Shown here: one piece after another, positions 35,288 to 43,787 of the stretch | Position numbering within the stretch: position 1 is the stretch's first letter | Layout of the letters: the number at the start of each line of letters is the position of its first letter | From: Bacillus sp. (in: firmicutes) | GTDB lineage: Bacteria > Bacillota > Bacilli > Bacillales > JACDOC01 | NCBI GenBank assembly: GCA_017656295.1 | Contig: JACDOC010000008.1 | Span: 1-64,000, forward strand | DNA length: 64,000 nt | Direction: 5' to 3' | Notes under the pieces: generated by a model | Seen by the model: the letters and a program-made list of their open reading frames with translations, nothing else | Told to the model about the DNA's origin: nothing | Databases searched by the model: none | Translations under genes and position numbers: made by a program

Positions 35288-36874
35288 ATGATGAAATGTG
35301 ACGTGTTAATTGTAGGTAGTGGCATTGCTGCTTTACAGTTAGCCAAACACTTAATGAGGGACTATCATGTGAGGATAATCACAAAGTCATTAAAAACACA
35401 TAGTAATTCTTATCTAGCCCAAGGGGGAATTGCAGCACCTCTTGCACCGGATGATTCGATAATACTACACGTTCAAGATACGTTAAACGCAGGGAGATTT
35501 ACTCAACACGAAGATTCAGTTTATTCGTTTATTAAGGAAGGAAAAAATGCTATCGAACAGTTGATTGCAGAAGGTGCGCCATTTGATACAGATCCAAAAG
35601 GCCAGCTTCTTTTAGGGATGGAAGGGGCTCACCAATCGAGACGAATCGTCCATTGTGGTGGGGATCAAACAGGGAAACAGATCATTGATTTTCTTCTTCA
35701 ACAAGTGTTTCCTTATGTAGAATGGCTAGAAAACGAATTTGTTTATGACTTAATCGTGGATGAGACGACCCATCGGTGTATTGGCGTTAAGTCCATTTCT
35801 CACGATGGAACAATCCAAAAGATGTATGCGGAACATGTCGTGTTTGCGACCGGTGGTGTTGGAGGCATATACGAGTTTTCATCGAACGACCCAACAGTAG
35901 TCGGGGATGGATTAGCCATCGCTTACCGACATGGTGTCGCCGTTGCTGATGTCGAATTTATCCAATTTCACCCTACGTTATTTTATAAAGATGGTAAAGC
36001 AAAAGGATTAATTTCTGAAGCCGTTCGAGGAGAAGGAGCGAGACTTGTCAATGACTGCGGCTACTATTTTATGGAAGGAATACACCCGTTAAAAGAATTA
36101 GCGCCGAGACATGTCGTTGCCCAAGCGATTTTTGATGAGATGCGTAAAGGAAGAAACGTGTATTTAGACATATCACGCGTGTCTTATTTTGAGCAAAAGT
36201 TTCCGACCATTAGTCAGTTTTGTGAAAAGCAAGGTATTTCCATTAGCAGCGGAAAGATTCCTGTTGCCCCGGGTTGTCACTTTATTATGGGAGGGATTGT
36301 GACAGATTCGGTTGGTCGGACCACACTGCCTCATTTTTATGCCATCGGGGAAGTAGCTTTTAGTGGCGTTCATGGGGCCAACCGGCTTGCAAGTAACTCT
36401 TTATTAGAGGGGCTTGTCTTTGGGCGTCGTTTAGCCTCTTGGATAAAAAGTGATAGGAGCTCCCTTTCCGCCACGCCAAACACAGAAAAAAACTGGCCAA
36501 CTGCCGAACTAAAGCCATCGTTCCCGATAAAGGATGAAATTCGAAAACTTAACATGGAACGGGTAGGTATCGTCCGTCATCAACAAGCATTGAACGAGCA
36601 TGTACGGTGGCTTGAACAATTTCACCTTTCGTACTGGTTAACTCATTCGTTAGATCAGATGGAAAAGGAAGACATTCAAACGTTATTTATGCTGGTGACG
36701 AGTTATTTAATCTCTCAAGGAGCGATAAAGAGAAGAGAAAGTCGCGGAGGTCATTTTCGTTCAGATTTCCCGTTAGAAGATGAACGTTGGCGCCAAAAAA
36801 CGATTATGCAACAAATGAACGATTACGGTTGGGGGAAACAGCATGAATGTATTGAAATTGAAGCATATGCTTGA
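35288..36874 (+). CDS. nadB: L-aspartate oxidase
   Basis: 528 residues, flavoprotein oxidising L-aspartate to iminoaspartate, the first step of de novo NAD synthesis. FAD-binding motif VLIVGSGIAALQLA is at the N-terminus; SYLAQGGIAA, HPTLFY and the C-terminal RESRGGHFRSDFP are family signatures. AGGAGG is 7 bases before the ATG. It overlaps nadC by 32 bp. Confidence 0.97.
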   Translation: MMKCDVLIVGSGIAALQLAKHLMRDYHVRIITKSLKTHSNSYLAQGGIAAPLAPDDSIILHVQDTLNAGRFTQHEDSVYSFIKEGKNAIEQLIAEGAPFDTDPKGQLLLGMEGAHQSRRIVHCGGDQTGKQIIDFLLQQVFPYVEWLENEFVYDLIVDETTHRCIGVKSISHDGTIQKMYAEHVVFATGGVGGIYEFSSNDPTVVGDGLAIAYRHGVAVADVEFIQFHPTLFYKDGKAKGLISEAVRGEGARLVNDCGYYFMEGIHPLKELAPRHVVAQAIFDEMRKGRNVYLDISRVSYFEQKFPTISQFCEKQGISISSGKIPVAPGCHFIMGGIVTDSVGRTTLPHFYAIGEVAFSGVHGANRLASNSLLEGLVFGRRLASWIKSDRSSLSATPNTEKNWPTAELKPSFPIKDEIRKLNMERVGIVRHQQALNEHVRWLEQFHLSYWLTHSLDQMEKEDIQTLFMLVTSYLISQGAIKRRESRGGHFRSDFPLEDERWRQKTIMQQMNDYGWGKQHECIEIEAYA

Positions 36875-37676
36875 ACTATTTTTTATTGAAGATATTGGTG
36901 ATACTGATGTGACGAGCGATTTCATTTTTCGAGAATCCGAAAAAGATGAACTGTACTTTGTTGCAAAAGAAGCAGGTATTTTTTGTGGTAAGGACATTTT
37001 GGAAGTGGGATTTCGTGTGTTAGATGACTCCATTGAAGTGACCACATTTAAAAGCGATGGAGACATCGTGAAACCGTTTGACACGATTGCGGTTGCACGA
37101 GGTCAGGTCGCTACCTTGTTGAAAGGGGAACGGGTGATTTTAAATCTTCTTCAACGACTCAGTGGCATCGCGACTATGACAAAAAAAGCCGTCGAATTAA
37201 CCGCTCATACCGGTGTCATCATTACTGATACCCGAAAAACAACACCGGGGCTAAGGATGTTGGAGAAGTATGCTGTTAGATGTGGGGGTGGCAAAAATCA
37301 TCGGAACAGCTTAGATGATGCCATCATGATTAAAGACAACCATATCGCTTATGCTGGTTCGATTACCGAAGCGGTGAACCGGGTGAAAAAAAAGGCCGGT
37401 CATACGCTAAAAATTGAAGTGGAAGTAGAAACAAAAGAAATGATGGAAGAAGCGATTGCAGCCGGTGTCGATATCATCATGTTTGATAATTGTTCACCAC
37501 AGACGTTACGCGAATGGCTACCGTTCGTTCCGAAATCCATCTTAACCGAAGCTTCTGGTGGCATTCATTTAGAAAATGTTCGTGAATATGCCGAAACCGG
37601 TATTGATGTGTTGTCTCTTGGGTGCTTAACCCATTCGGTAAAAGCACTGGACATAAGTGCAAAAGTTTTTAAATAA
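36843..37676 (+). CDS. nadC: Nicotinate-nucleotide pyrophosphorylase (carboxylating)
   Basis: 277 residues; converts quinolinate and PRPP to nicotinate mononucleotide. Family motifs LLQRLSGIAT, DTRKTTPGLR, YAVRCGGGKNHR and VEVEVET are present, covering the substrate-binding arginines and lysine. The ATG lies inside the nadB 3' end with GGGGGAAA upstream, so the two are coupled. Followed 18 bp later by nadA. Confidence 0.97.
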   Translation: MNVLKLKHMLELFFIEDIGDTDVTSDFIFRESEKDELYFVAKEAGIFCGKDILEVGFRVLDDSIEVTTFKSDGDIVKPFDTIAVARGQVATLLKGERVILNLLQRLSGIATMTKKAVELTAHTGVIITDTRKTTPGLRMLEKYAVRCGGGKNHRNSLDDAIMIKDNHIAYAGSITEAVNRVKKKAGHTLKIEVEVETKEMMEEAIAAGVDIIMFDNCSPQTLREWLPFVPKSILTEASGGIHLENVREYAETGIDVLSLGCLTHSVKALDISAKVFK

Positions 37677-37694
37677 AGGATGGAGGGGTTTTGA

Positions 37695-38801
37695 ATGAGT
37701 TTCCTGCAAGCAATTCAGTCATCTCAACAAACCATTCCTGAAACGTATCGACAATTGACGCGTGAAGAAATGGAACAACGAGTTTTTGAAATAAAGCGAG
37801 AACTAGGTACGTCCTTATTTATTCCCGGTCATCATTATCAAAAAGACGAAGTCATTCAATTTGCAGATGCTACGGGGGATTCGTTGAAATTAGCGCAACT
37901 GTCAGCTGAAAATAAAGAAGCGAAGCACATCGTTTTTTGTGGGGTTCATTTTATGGCAGAAACGGCCGATATTTTAACAAATAACGAACAGTTGGTTTAT
38001 CTACCAGATATGCGGGCAGGTTGTTCTATGGCAGATATGGCTAACATTTATCAGACGAACAGGGCTTGGGTAAAGCTTCAAGAAATGTTTGGTGATACGA
38101 TTCTTCCATTAACGTATGTGAATTCAACTGCGGAAATTAAGGCGTTTGTCGGGAAAAACGGTGGAGCTACGGTGACGTCGTCGAATGCGAAAAAAATGCT
38201 CAAATGGGCATTTACGCAAAAAGAACGCATTTTGTTTTTACCTGACCAACACTTAGGGAGAAATACAGCCTGTGACTTAGGAGTTCCACTAGATGAGATG
38301 GCTGTGTGGGATCCGATTCAAGAAGAGCTAATCTTTGCAGGCGACATCGCTTCTGTAAAAGTGATTTTATGGAAAGGGCATTGCTCGGTTCATGAGAATT
38401 TTACCGTACAAAATGTTTATCAAGTGAGACGACAGTATCCGGAGATGAAAATTATTGTTCATCCAGAATGTCGCCGAGAAGTGGTGGAACTTGCCGATGA
38501 AAATGGATCTACGAATTATATTATTGAAACGATTGCCAAAGCACCAAAAGGTTCTTCCTGGGCCATCGGTACGGAAATGAATTTGGTGAATCGATTAATT
38601 CAGCAACATCAAGATAAACATATTATTTCCTTAAATCCGCATATGTGCCCATGCTTAACGATGAACCGAATCGATTTACCTCATTTATTATGGTCTCTCG
38701 AAAGCATTGTAGAAGGGCAGCCAGTCAATCGTATTCAAGTTCACGAACAAACCGCTAATGACGCTCGACTGGCTCTTGAACGGATGTTGCAACGTTCGTA
38801 A
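37695..38801 (+). CDS. nadA: Quinolinate synthase
   Basis: 368 residues, the same length as in B. subtilis. It condenses iminoaspartate with dihydroxyacetone phosphate using an oxygen-sensitive 4Fe-4S cluster. Cluster ligands fit Cys110 (RAGCS), Cys230 (GHCSV) and Cys320 (MCPC). The cluster is probably built with help from the neighbouring NifS. Last gene of nadBCA; a GGATGGAGGGG ribosome site precedes the ATG. Confidence 0.97.
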   Translation: MSFLQAIQSSQQTIPETYRQLTREEMEQRVFEIKRELGTSLFIPGHHYQKDEVIQFADATGDSLKLAQLSAENKEAKHIVFCGVHFMAETADILTNNEQLVYLPDMRAGCSMADMANIYQTNRAWVKLQEMFGDTILPLTYVNSTAEIKAFVGKNGGATVTSSNAKKMLKWAFTQKERILFLPDQHLGRNTACDLGVPLDEMAVWDPIQEELIFAGDIASVKVILWKGHCSVHENFTVQNVYQVRRQYPEMKIIVHPECRREVVELADENGSTNYIIETIAKAPKGSSWAIGTEMNLVNRLIQQHQDKHIISLNPHMCPCLTMNRIDLPHLLWSLESIVEGQPVNRIQVHEQTANDARLALERMLQRS

Positions 38802-38823
38802 AAAAATGGAATATAACTAAAAG

Positions 38824-38916
38824 AGGCTGTCCCATAAGTGTCTGACACTCACGCGACGATTGCAATATAGTAGAATGTTTGCATGGTGGGGGAAATTTAG
38901 GCGTTAGGGACAGCCT
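38824..38916. repeat. Inverted-repeat element after nadA (IS relic or terminator)
   Basis: AGGCTGTCCC (38824-38833) and GGGACAGCCT (38907-38916) bracket about 73 bp that includes the palindrome AGTGTCTGACACT (38837-38849). The right arm runs into TTTTA. GGCTGTCCC-type ends occur in several IS families, so this may be a small IS-derived remnant; it could also act as the nadA terminator. No coding sequence inside. Confidence 0.5.
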
Positions 38917-39066
38917 TTTATCGTTAAAAAAGTTTAAATTAGCTATAGTGTTAAAATATGATATAAGTGTGATTCACGTTTAGATTGGTTCTTCCGGAGA
39001 ATAAGACACGTCTAAATAATTTCAAGTTATGCTGGGAATAAATATACTAAAAAGGAATGATCACAA

Positions 39067-39240
39067 TTGTTGAAAAAGGAAATGAAAAATATTGAGCCAA
39101 CTATTGCACCTGGAATTGATGACGATGAAGAACTTGGGCAAGAGGCAACAAAAGAGGAGATTGCTCGAGGTGATTACACAGAAGTGACAACATTATCTTA
39201 TGATGAAGTTGATCCATCATTGAGGGTGTCAAAAAAGTGA
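39067..39240 (+). CDS. Small hypothetical acidic protein
   Basis: 57 residues from TTG with AAAGGA about 10 bases upstream; a downstream ATG (39082) has poor spacing. The product is hydrophilic and acidic (GIDDDEELGQEATKEE, TTLSYDEVDPSLRVSKK), without signal peptide or membrane segment. The smooth codon pattern and ribosome site suggest a real gene, but I recognise no family. It stands alone between the nadA relic and a MITE-like repeat 10 bp downstream. Confidence 0.55.
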   Translation: MLKKEMKNIEPTIAPGIDDDEELGQEATKEEIARGDYTEVTTLSYDEVDPSLRVSKK

Positions 39241-39250
39241 TTTTTTTAAA

Positions 39251-39445
39251 GGATATGTTAAATGATTCTGTTGATATTTATACATTACGCTTGTGGCGGA
39301 CGCTTTCCGCGGGCAAGCCGCAAGCCGCTTCCCTCGCTACGCTCAAGTAAGAGTCTTGCGGCTTCTTGTTCCCGCTGGAGTCGCCGCCTTTCGCTTCCAT
39401 GTGAATAAACTTTTTAAATATCAACCATGACATATAACATAGCCC
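39251..39445 (+). mobile_element. MITE-like palindromic repeat, copy C
   Basis: About 195 bp, same orientation and strongly similar sequence to the copy at 24148; begins GGATATGTTAAATGATTCTG and ends ACATATAACATAGCCC. A perfect 8-bp direct repeat TTTTTAAA flanks it (39243-39250 and 39446-39453). The core holds nested inverted repeats (AAGCCGCAAG with CTTGCGGCTT; GGCGGAC with GTCGCCGCC). No coding capacity. Confidence 0.8.
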
Positions 39446-39456
39446 TTTTTAAAAGT

Positions 39457-39840
39457 TTATAGTGGTCGGATTGCCGTTCCATTGTAACCATTGTGCTCCT
39501 CTTTCTTCTGCTCAGCATCGAATTGAGTGGAAAATTTTTAGCGACTCCTTTGTTTCTATATACTGGTACACAAATAAATCATGAAAGCGACAAATTTTTT
39601 TCCCGATTCTTAAATGGGGCCCATAGTCTTGTACCCATTCATATCGGACATGGTTACCTCATAAATAGCAACCTGGAGAAAGTGTTGTTTGTTGTTAATC
39701 ACCAAGATAAACCGTGGTTGGGCCTCTTTTTATCGTCAGTTCCCTTTCTGGCTGGAAGGAGTGACCCCAATAGCTTTCCAATCTTTTTCCCCTTGTCTAA
39801 TGTACTATACTTCCATATTTTCCCTCTATCATCTTATGAT
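39457..39840 (-). pseudogene. Possible decayed gene between repeat C and safA
   Basis: On the minus strand one frame reads like protein over about 125 codons (QGEKDWKAIGVTPSSQKGN, then KEAQPRFILVINNKQHFLQV, AIYEVTMSDMNGYKTMGPI, AEQKKEEHNGYNGTAIRPL) but is interrupted by about seven stop codons, several one substitution from Gln or Trp codons. The plus-strand open frame over the same bases has no ribosome site and looks like its shadow. No family recognised. The rest of 39446-39979 is A+T rich, with a sigma-E box before safA. Confidence 0.35.
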
Positions 39841-39940
39841 CAATAACTGGTTGGTAAGGCCTTTTTTTCTTCACGAATCATAATTTCCTAAAAAAACGCA
39901 TAAGTTTTGATGAAGATTATTAGCAAATGGCCTATTTTTT

Positions 39941-39948
39941 CATACAAT
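39941..39948 (+). promoter_or_regulatory. Sigma-E -10 element of safA
   Basis: CATACAAT matches the sigma-E -10 consensus exactly; a weak GCAAAT lies 12 bp upstream as -35. It is 31 bp before the safA start. safA is sigma-E dependent in B. subtilis. Confidence 0.55.
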
Positions 39949-39979
39949 ATATGGACTTATGTCTTAGGAGGGAAAAAGA

Positions 39980-41101
39980 GTGAAAATTCATATTGTCCAA
40001 AAAGGGGATACTCTTTGGAAAATCGCCAAAAAATATGGCGTTAATTTTGAAGAGTTAAAAAAAATGAATACCCAATTGTCGAACCCCGATATGATTATGC
40101 CAGGTATGAAAATTAAAGTTCCAACAACTGGAGGTACGGTCAAAAAAGAAACAAAAATTAATTATGCCCCAAAAAAAGAAGTACCGATCCCACCACATCC
40201 ATACGCAGACATGAAACCTCCCGCTCCAAAAGAAGTACCTAAGAAAGAGGTACCGATGAAGCCATACATCCCGAAAATGCCTCAACCAGTTGTCCCAGAA
40301 ATCGATATTAACAATTATTACATGATGAATATGGCAAATATGCAAGTACAGCAAGCACAACAAATTCCTCCAACACCACCAAAACTTATTCCGGTGAAAG
40401 AGGAAGTAAAACCTGAGGTACCACCGAAGGAAATGCCTAAAGTGCCATATATTCCACCAATGTATTGTTATCCGTACCCACACTGCGTTCCAGTAACTCC
40501 CGTGATGCCAGGAGCAGGCTTTCATTATCCGATGCATGGTGTAGGAGCTCCGATGCCACAACCAGGAATGCCGATGTATCCAATGAATCAAATGATGCCA
40601 GCAGATGGCCAAATGATGCAACAAATGGGGAATTACGATGATGATGAATCGTCTCCATATGGAATGATGCCAATGTACGATGGGCAACAAGGTTTTGCTC
40701 AAACATCATCAGAAATGCCAATAGATGGAATGATGCCGCAAATGGGATATCCAATGATGCCTTATTACCCAACACCAAGTCCTTGTTATCCAGTTTCTCC
40801 TATGATGCCAGGAGCAGGCTATCCAATGTATGGTGTAGGAGCGCCAATGCCACAAGTGCAAGAGCCACAAATGTATCCAATGAGTCAAATGATGCCAACA
40901 AGAAGTGCTTCGCAACCAACTGCCCCTCAAGATCACGAAGCACAAGAGGATTCACCAGTCTATGGTAACCCATATGGGCAGCCGTATCCTTATGGCTATG
41001 GATATGGTCAACCAATGATGGGCGGCTATCCAATGTATGGAATGGGATATCAACAACCGTTTGGAATGCCGCGTAGCGATGAGGAAAGTAATGATTTTTA
41101 G
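39980..41101 (+). CDS. safA: Spore morphogenetic LysM protein SafA
   Basis: 373 residues from GTG with GGAGGG 7 bases upstream. One LysM domain (about 2-47, IHIVQKGDTLWKIAKKYG) binds spore cortex peptidoglycan; the rest is low-complexity, rich in Met, Pro, Tyr and Gln. Two related blocks (about 172-225 and 272-312) share VMPGAG or MMPGAG, GVGAPMPQ and MYPM motifs, a tandem internal duplication. B. subtilis SafA, encoded after nadA, organises the inner spore coat. Low-complexity parts evolve quickly, so identity rests on LysM, length and order. Confidence 0.9.
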   Translation: MKIHIVQKGDTLWKIAKKYGVNFEELKKMNTQLSNPDMIMPGMKIKVPTTGGTVKKETKINYAPKKEVPIPPHPYADMKPPAPKEVPKKEVPMKPYIPKMPQPVVPEIDINNYYMMNMANMQVQQAQQIPPTPPKLIPVKEEVKPEVPPKEMPKVPYIPPMYCYPYPHCVPVTPVMPGAGFHYPMHGVGAPMPQPGMPMYPMNQMMPADGQMMQQMGNYDDDESSPYGMMPMYDGQQGFAQTSSEMPIDGMMPQMGYPMMPYYPTPSPCYPVSPMMPGAGYPMYGVGAPMPQVQEPQMYPMSQMMPTRSASQPTAPQDHEAQEDSPVYGNPYGQPYPYGYGYGQPMMGGYPMYGMGYQQPFGMPRSDEESNDF

Positions 41102-42062
41102 TACTGTTGTAAGGGGAGACGAACTACAAGCTCGTCTCCTTCTTTTTTTAAAGAACAAAGTGTTTCTCCCCATAGATACATTAACGTTTGTAAAAGAAGG
41201 CGTCTGGATAGCGACTGGAAAAGAAACATGGTTGATTAAATTATTTTCGTCGAAAAAAAAATTAGAACGTCAAATCGAGTTTACGAAAAGATTATTTGAT
41301 TTACAGTTTCGAGAAACGTATACGTTCCATCCCCTCCATCAATATCAACTTCTGCCGTTTGATGGGAAATACGTGGGGGTTATGAGTTATTTAGGCGATA
41401 AAAAACAAGAGGGAACTTATTCATCACCGTGTTTTCGTCAGCAAGTGCTCAGTTTATTAAAGAAATTTCATGAAACCACCTTTTACCTAGTGCCAGAATT
41501 TCAATCGCAACTTCCATTTTTTCACCAATTGGAAAAATGGAAGGAAAGATATACGGAATTTAAAATGTGGTTACCGCTCATACAGCAGTGGGTTCCGTCA
41601 GACTTTTTGTATTTGTATCAACAATGGGCGGAATACGCGCTAGAGTATATGGAAGATCATGAAGATTTTTTTGTCCAAAAACCATGGTCGATTATCCACG
41701 GGGATGTAGCCCATCACAATTTTTTGTTGACCGAAAATCATTTATATATGATCGATTTTGATTTAATAGCGATTGCACCAAGTGTGATTGATTATTTGCA
41801 ATTTTGTCATAGAATAATACCAAATATACATGGAAATTGGGATGAATTACATGGTCACAAAGGGATATCAAGCTTCCTAAATCAAGAACCCTTTAAGGTA
41901 GCACTTTTATATCCAACTGATATTTTTCGTGAGTGGAATCGTTTTTTCAAAAAAGGCTATACCTATCAACAACGTATGTTTTCCTCATTGATTTATATGA
42001 CAATTCGATCCTTTCCTTGGAGATTTCAATTGAATCAACACCTTTTAAATATGATAAAATAA
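41091..42062 (+). CDS. ysxE: Spore coat kinase-like protein YsxE
   Basis: 323 residues from the ATG at 41091, which has GAGGAAAG upstream and overlaps safA by 11 bp. The fold is an aminoglycoside-phosphotransferase-like (CotS/YsxE) protein: IIHGDVAHHNFLL carries the catalytic HGDxxxxN and YMIDFDLI the metal-binding Asp. In B. subtilis such proteins are spore coat components. A terminator-like hairpin falls within the first codons, so a later start such as GTG 41160 cannot be excluded, although that would trim the N-terminus. Confidence 0.85.
   Translation: MIFSTVVRGDELQARLLLFLKNKVFLPIDTLTFVKEGVWIATGKETWLIKLFSSKKKLERQIEFTKRLFDLQFRETYTFHPLHQYQLLPFDGKYVGVMSYLGDKKQEGTYSSPCFRQQVLSLLKKFHETTFYLVPEFQSQLPFFHQLEKWKERYTEFKMWLPLIQQWVPSDFLYLYQQWAEYALEYMEDHEDFFVQKPWSIIHGDVAHHNFLLTENHLYMIDFDLIAIAPSVIDYLQFCHRIIPNIHGNWDELHGHKGISSFLNQEPFKVALLYPTDIFREWNRFFKKGYTYQQRMFSSLIYMTIRSFPWRFQLNQHLLNMIK
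41113..41149 (+). terminator. Terminator-like hairpin at the safA/ysxE junction
   Basis: GGGGAGACGA (41113-41122) pairs with TCGTCTCCTT (41132-41141) using two G-U pairs, followed by C and seven T. It lies after the safA stop but inside the predicted ysxE N-terminal codons. Confidence 0.6.
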
Positions 42063-42096
42063 AGTGGACGAAACTATTGGAAAGGAAGTATTGGTG

Positions 42097-42837
42097 ATGC
42101 AAGAAAAAATTGACCAACTGATTAAGTGGTTACGGGAAAAAGTGAAAGAAGCGAACGCTGACGGCTTAATTGTTGGTATTAGTGGTGGAATCGATTCCGC
42201 TGTGGTCGCTCATTTAATAAAACGGGCTTTCCCAGAAAATTCTCTAGGACTTATTATGCCGTGTAAAAGCAATCCGAAAGACAAAGAAGACGCGTTAAAA
42301 GTCGTTGAAAGTTGTGGAATTGACTATCACATTATCGACTTAACCGAAACACACCAAATACTATTTAGTAAAATTGAACAACAGCTAAAAGCAAAAAATG
42401 AGTGGAACGAAGAACGTGCTCGTTTAGGAGATGCGAATACACGTGCTCGCCTGCGTATGACTACATTATATGCGGTCGCGAATAACTACAATTACTTAGT
42501 TACGGGAACAGACAATGCAGCGGAATGGCATACGGGATATTTTACGAAGTATGGTGATGGCGGTGTTGATTTAGTTCCACTCGTTCATTTTATGAAATCA
42601 GAGGTAAGGGAATTAGCGAAACTGTTAGGAGTACCGAATGAAATAATTACAAAAGCTCCAAGTGCTGGTCTTTGGGAAGGACAAACCGATGAAAGTGAAA
42701 TGGGAACGACGTATGAAATGATTGATAAATACTTAAAAGGAGAAGAAATTCCAGAGAAAGATCGTGAAATTATTGACCGACTGCATAAACGTTCAGAGCA
42801 CAAACGCCAACTTGCAGCTGCTCCTCCGAAATTTTAA
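42097..42837 (+). CDS. nadE: NH3-dependent NAD synthetase
   Basis: 246 residues; amidates nicotinate adenine dinucleotide in the last NAD step. The PP-loop is GISGGIDSAVV near residue 30, and GTDNAAEW plus the C-terminal HKRxxP-like HKRQLAAAPP are family hallmarks. No glutaminase domain, so ammonia is the nitrogen donor. The ATG is preceded by AAAGGAAG; an in-frame GTG upstream lacks a site. B. subtilis nadE lies elsewhere, so its presence next to safA/ysxE is a local difference. Confidence 0.95.
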   Translation: MQEKIDQLIKWLREKVKEANADGLIVGISGGIDSAVVAHLIKRAFPENSLGLIMPCKSNPKDKEDALKVVESCGIDYHIIDLTETHQILFSKIEQQLKAKNEWNEERARLGDANTRARLRMTTLYAVANNYNYLVTGTDNAAEWHTGYFTKYGDGGVDLVPLVHFMKSEVRELAKLLGVPNEIITKAPSAGLWEGQTDESEMGTTYEMIDKYLKGEEIPEKDREIIDRLHKRSEHKRQLAAAPPKF

Positions 42838-42875
42838 CCCAATTATTGCTCGAATGGTTCTTGTACATTTCACGT

Positions 42876-42918
42876 AAAATAAGCTTGAGCTAAGTATTTA
42901 GCTCAAGCTTATTTTATT
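42876..42918 (+). terminator. Terminator after nadE
   Basis: An 18-bp perfect stem (42876-42893 with 42898-42915) with loop GTAT; the right arm ends in TTATTTTATT. Confidence 0.9.
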
Positions 42919-42930
42919 GGGGGTTTTCAC

Positions 42931-43665
42931 GTGCGAAAAAGCTTGCTTCTAATTCCCATAACATGTTTGTTCATGGGGAGTATGGCTGCATGTAACACAC
43001 AAGATGAAGAAGCTGCACCAAAACGGTACGAAGATACGTACGAACCGTTAGGCTTCTTTTCAAACGAAGGCCATGCAAATGAGCGGAATGAACGTAACGA
43101 CGGTCCACTAACCGAATGGATGGACCATTCGTTTGGAGCGGAAGGTCAAGCCATTCAAGAGCATAAGAGAAAATATTTGAGCCAAAAAGACGAATATGGA
43201 AACCCAAAAAATCCGTCGAAGCCACTAGCTAATTATGATAAAAGCTTTTTTGAACGCGACATTCGCTTTCCACGCGGGGATGCTAATTATCATGGACACT
43301 TAGATGATCAAAGCCATCGCCCGCGCTCGTCGTACTACAATGCGTATGAAGGAGAACTGTCCGAACAAATTGCCGATGTGACCGCATCGGTTCCCAATGT
43401 GGAGGATGTCCGAGCCGTTGCCTATGGTACCGATATATTAATTGCGGTTGATTTAGCGGATGAATCCAAACAATCAACGACATTGGCTACCATTCGTCAA
43501 AAAGTCACTCCTTATTTACATGGGCGCACGGTGACGGTTGTGACAGACGAAGGGACTTTTAGTCGAGTACGTAATATTGACAATGACCTCCGAGATGGTG
43601 GACCGCGGGAAGCGATTAATTTTGATTTACAAGATTTACTCGATTGGGTTAAACGAAATGAATAA
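42931..43665 (+). CDS. YhcN/YlaJ-family sporulation lipoprotein
   Basis: 244 residues from GTG with GGGGG upstream. The signal ends with lipobox SMAAC (Cys20). A disordered, charged middle (about 30-140) precedes the Spore_YhcN_YlaJ domain (about 145-243: IADVTASVPNVEDVRAVAYG, HGRTVTVVTDEGTFSRV). Family members are lipoproteins of spore membranes that affect germination. It starts right after the nadE terminator and is closed by its own hairpin. Confidence 0.88.
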   Translation: MRKSLLLIPITCLFMGSMAACNTQDEEAAPKRYEDTYEPLGFFSNEGHANERNERNDGPLTEWMDHSFGAEGQAIQEHKRKYLSQKDEYGNPKNPSKPLANYDKSFFERDIRFPRGDANYHGHLDDQSHRPRSSYYNAYEGELSEQIADVTASVPNVEDVRAVAYGTDILIAVDLADESKQSTTLATIRQKVTPYLHGRTVTVVTDEGTFSRVRNIDNDLRDGGPREAINFDLQDLLDWVKRNE

Positions 43666-43668
43666 ACG

Positions 43669-43700
43669 TTCCCATCCTGCTTTTGCGGGATGGGAATTCT
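43669..43700 (+). terminator. Hairpin terminator after the YhcN-like gene
   Basis: TTCCCATCCTGC (43669-43680), loop TTTT, GCGGGATGGGAA (43685-43696) with one G-U pair; the T-tract is poor. Confidence 0.5.
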
Positions 43701-43719
43701 TACTATTGATGAAAAGGAG

Positions 43720-43748
43720 TTGTTACCTATAATGAAACCATTTATGAT
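43720..43748 (+). promoter_or_regulatory. Sigma-A promoter of yebC
   Basis: TTGTTA (43720-43725), 17-bp spacer, TATGAT (43743-43748), 39 bp before the start codon. Confidence 0.6.
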
Positions 43749-43787
43749 ATAGTAAGGTAGACAAGTTTGATGAGAGGGGAAGTTAGA

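Noticed and set aside
39493-39846. 117-codon plus-strand frame in the gap before safA
   Set aside because: GTG start without ribosome site and Phe/Leu/Pro-rich content; the minus strand explains it better as a decayed gene.
40055-40702. Long minus-strand open frames opposite safA, rich in His, Trp and Arg
   Set aside because: They mirror the Met/Pro/Tyr repeats of safA on the other strand, have no ribosome site and odd composition; antisense shadows.
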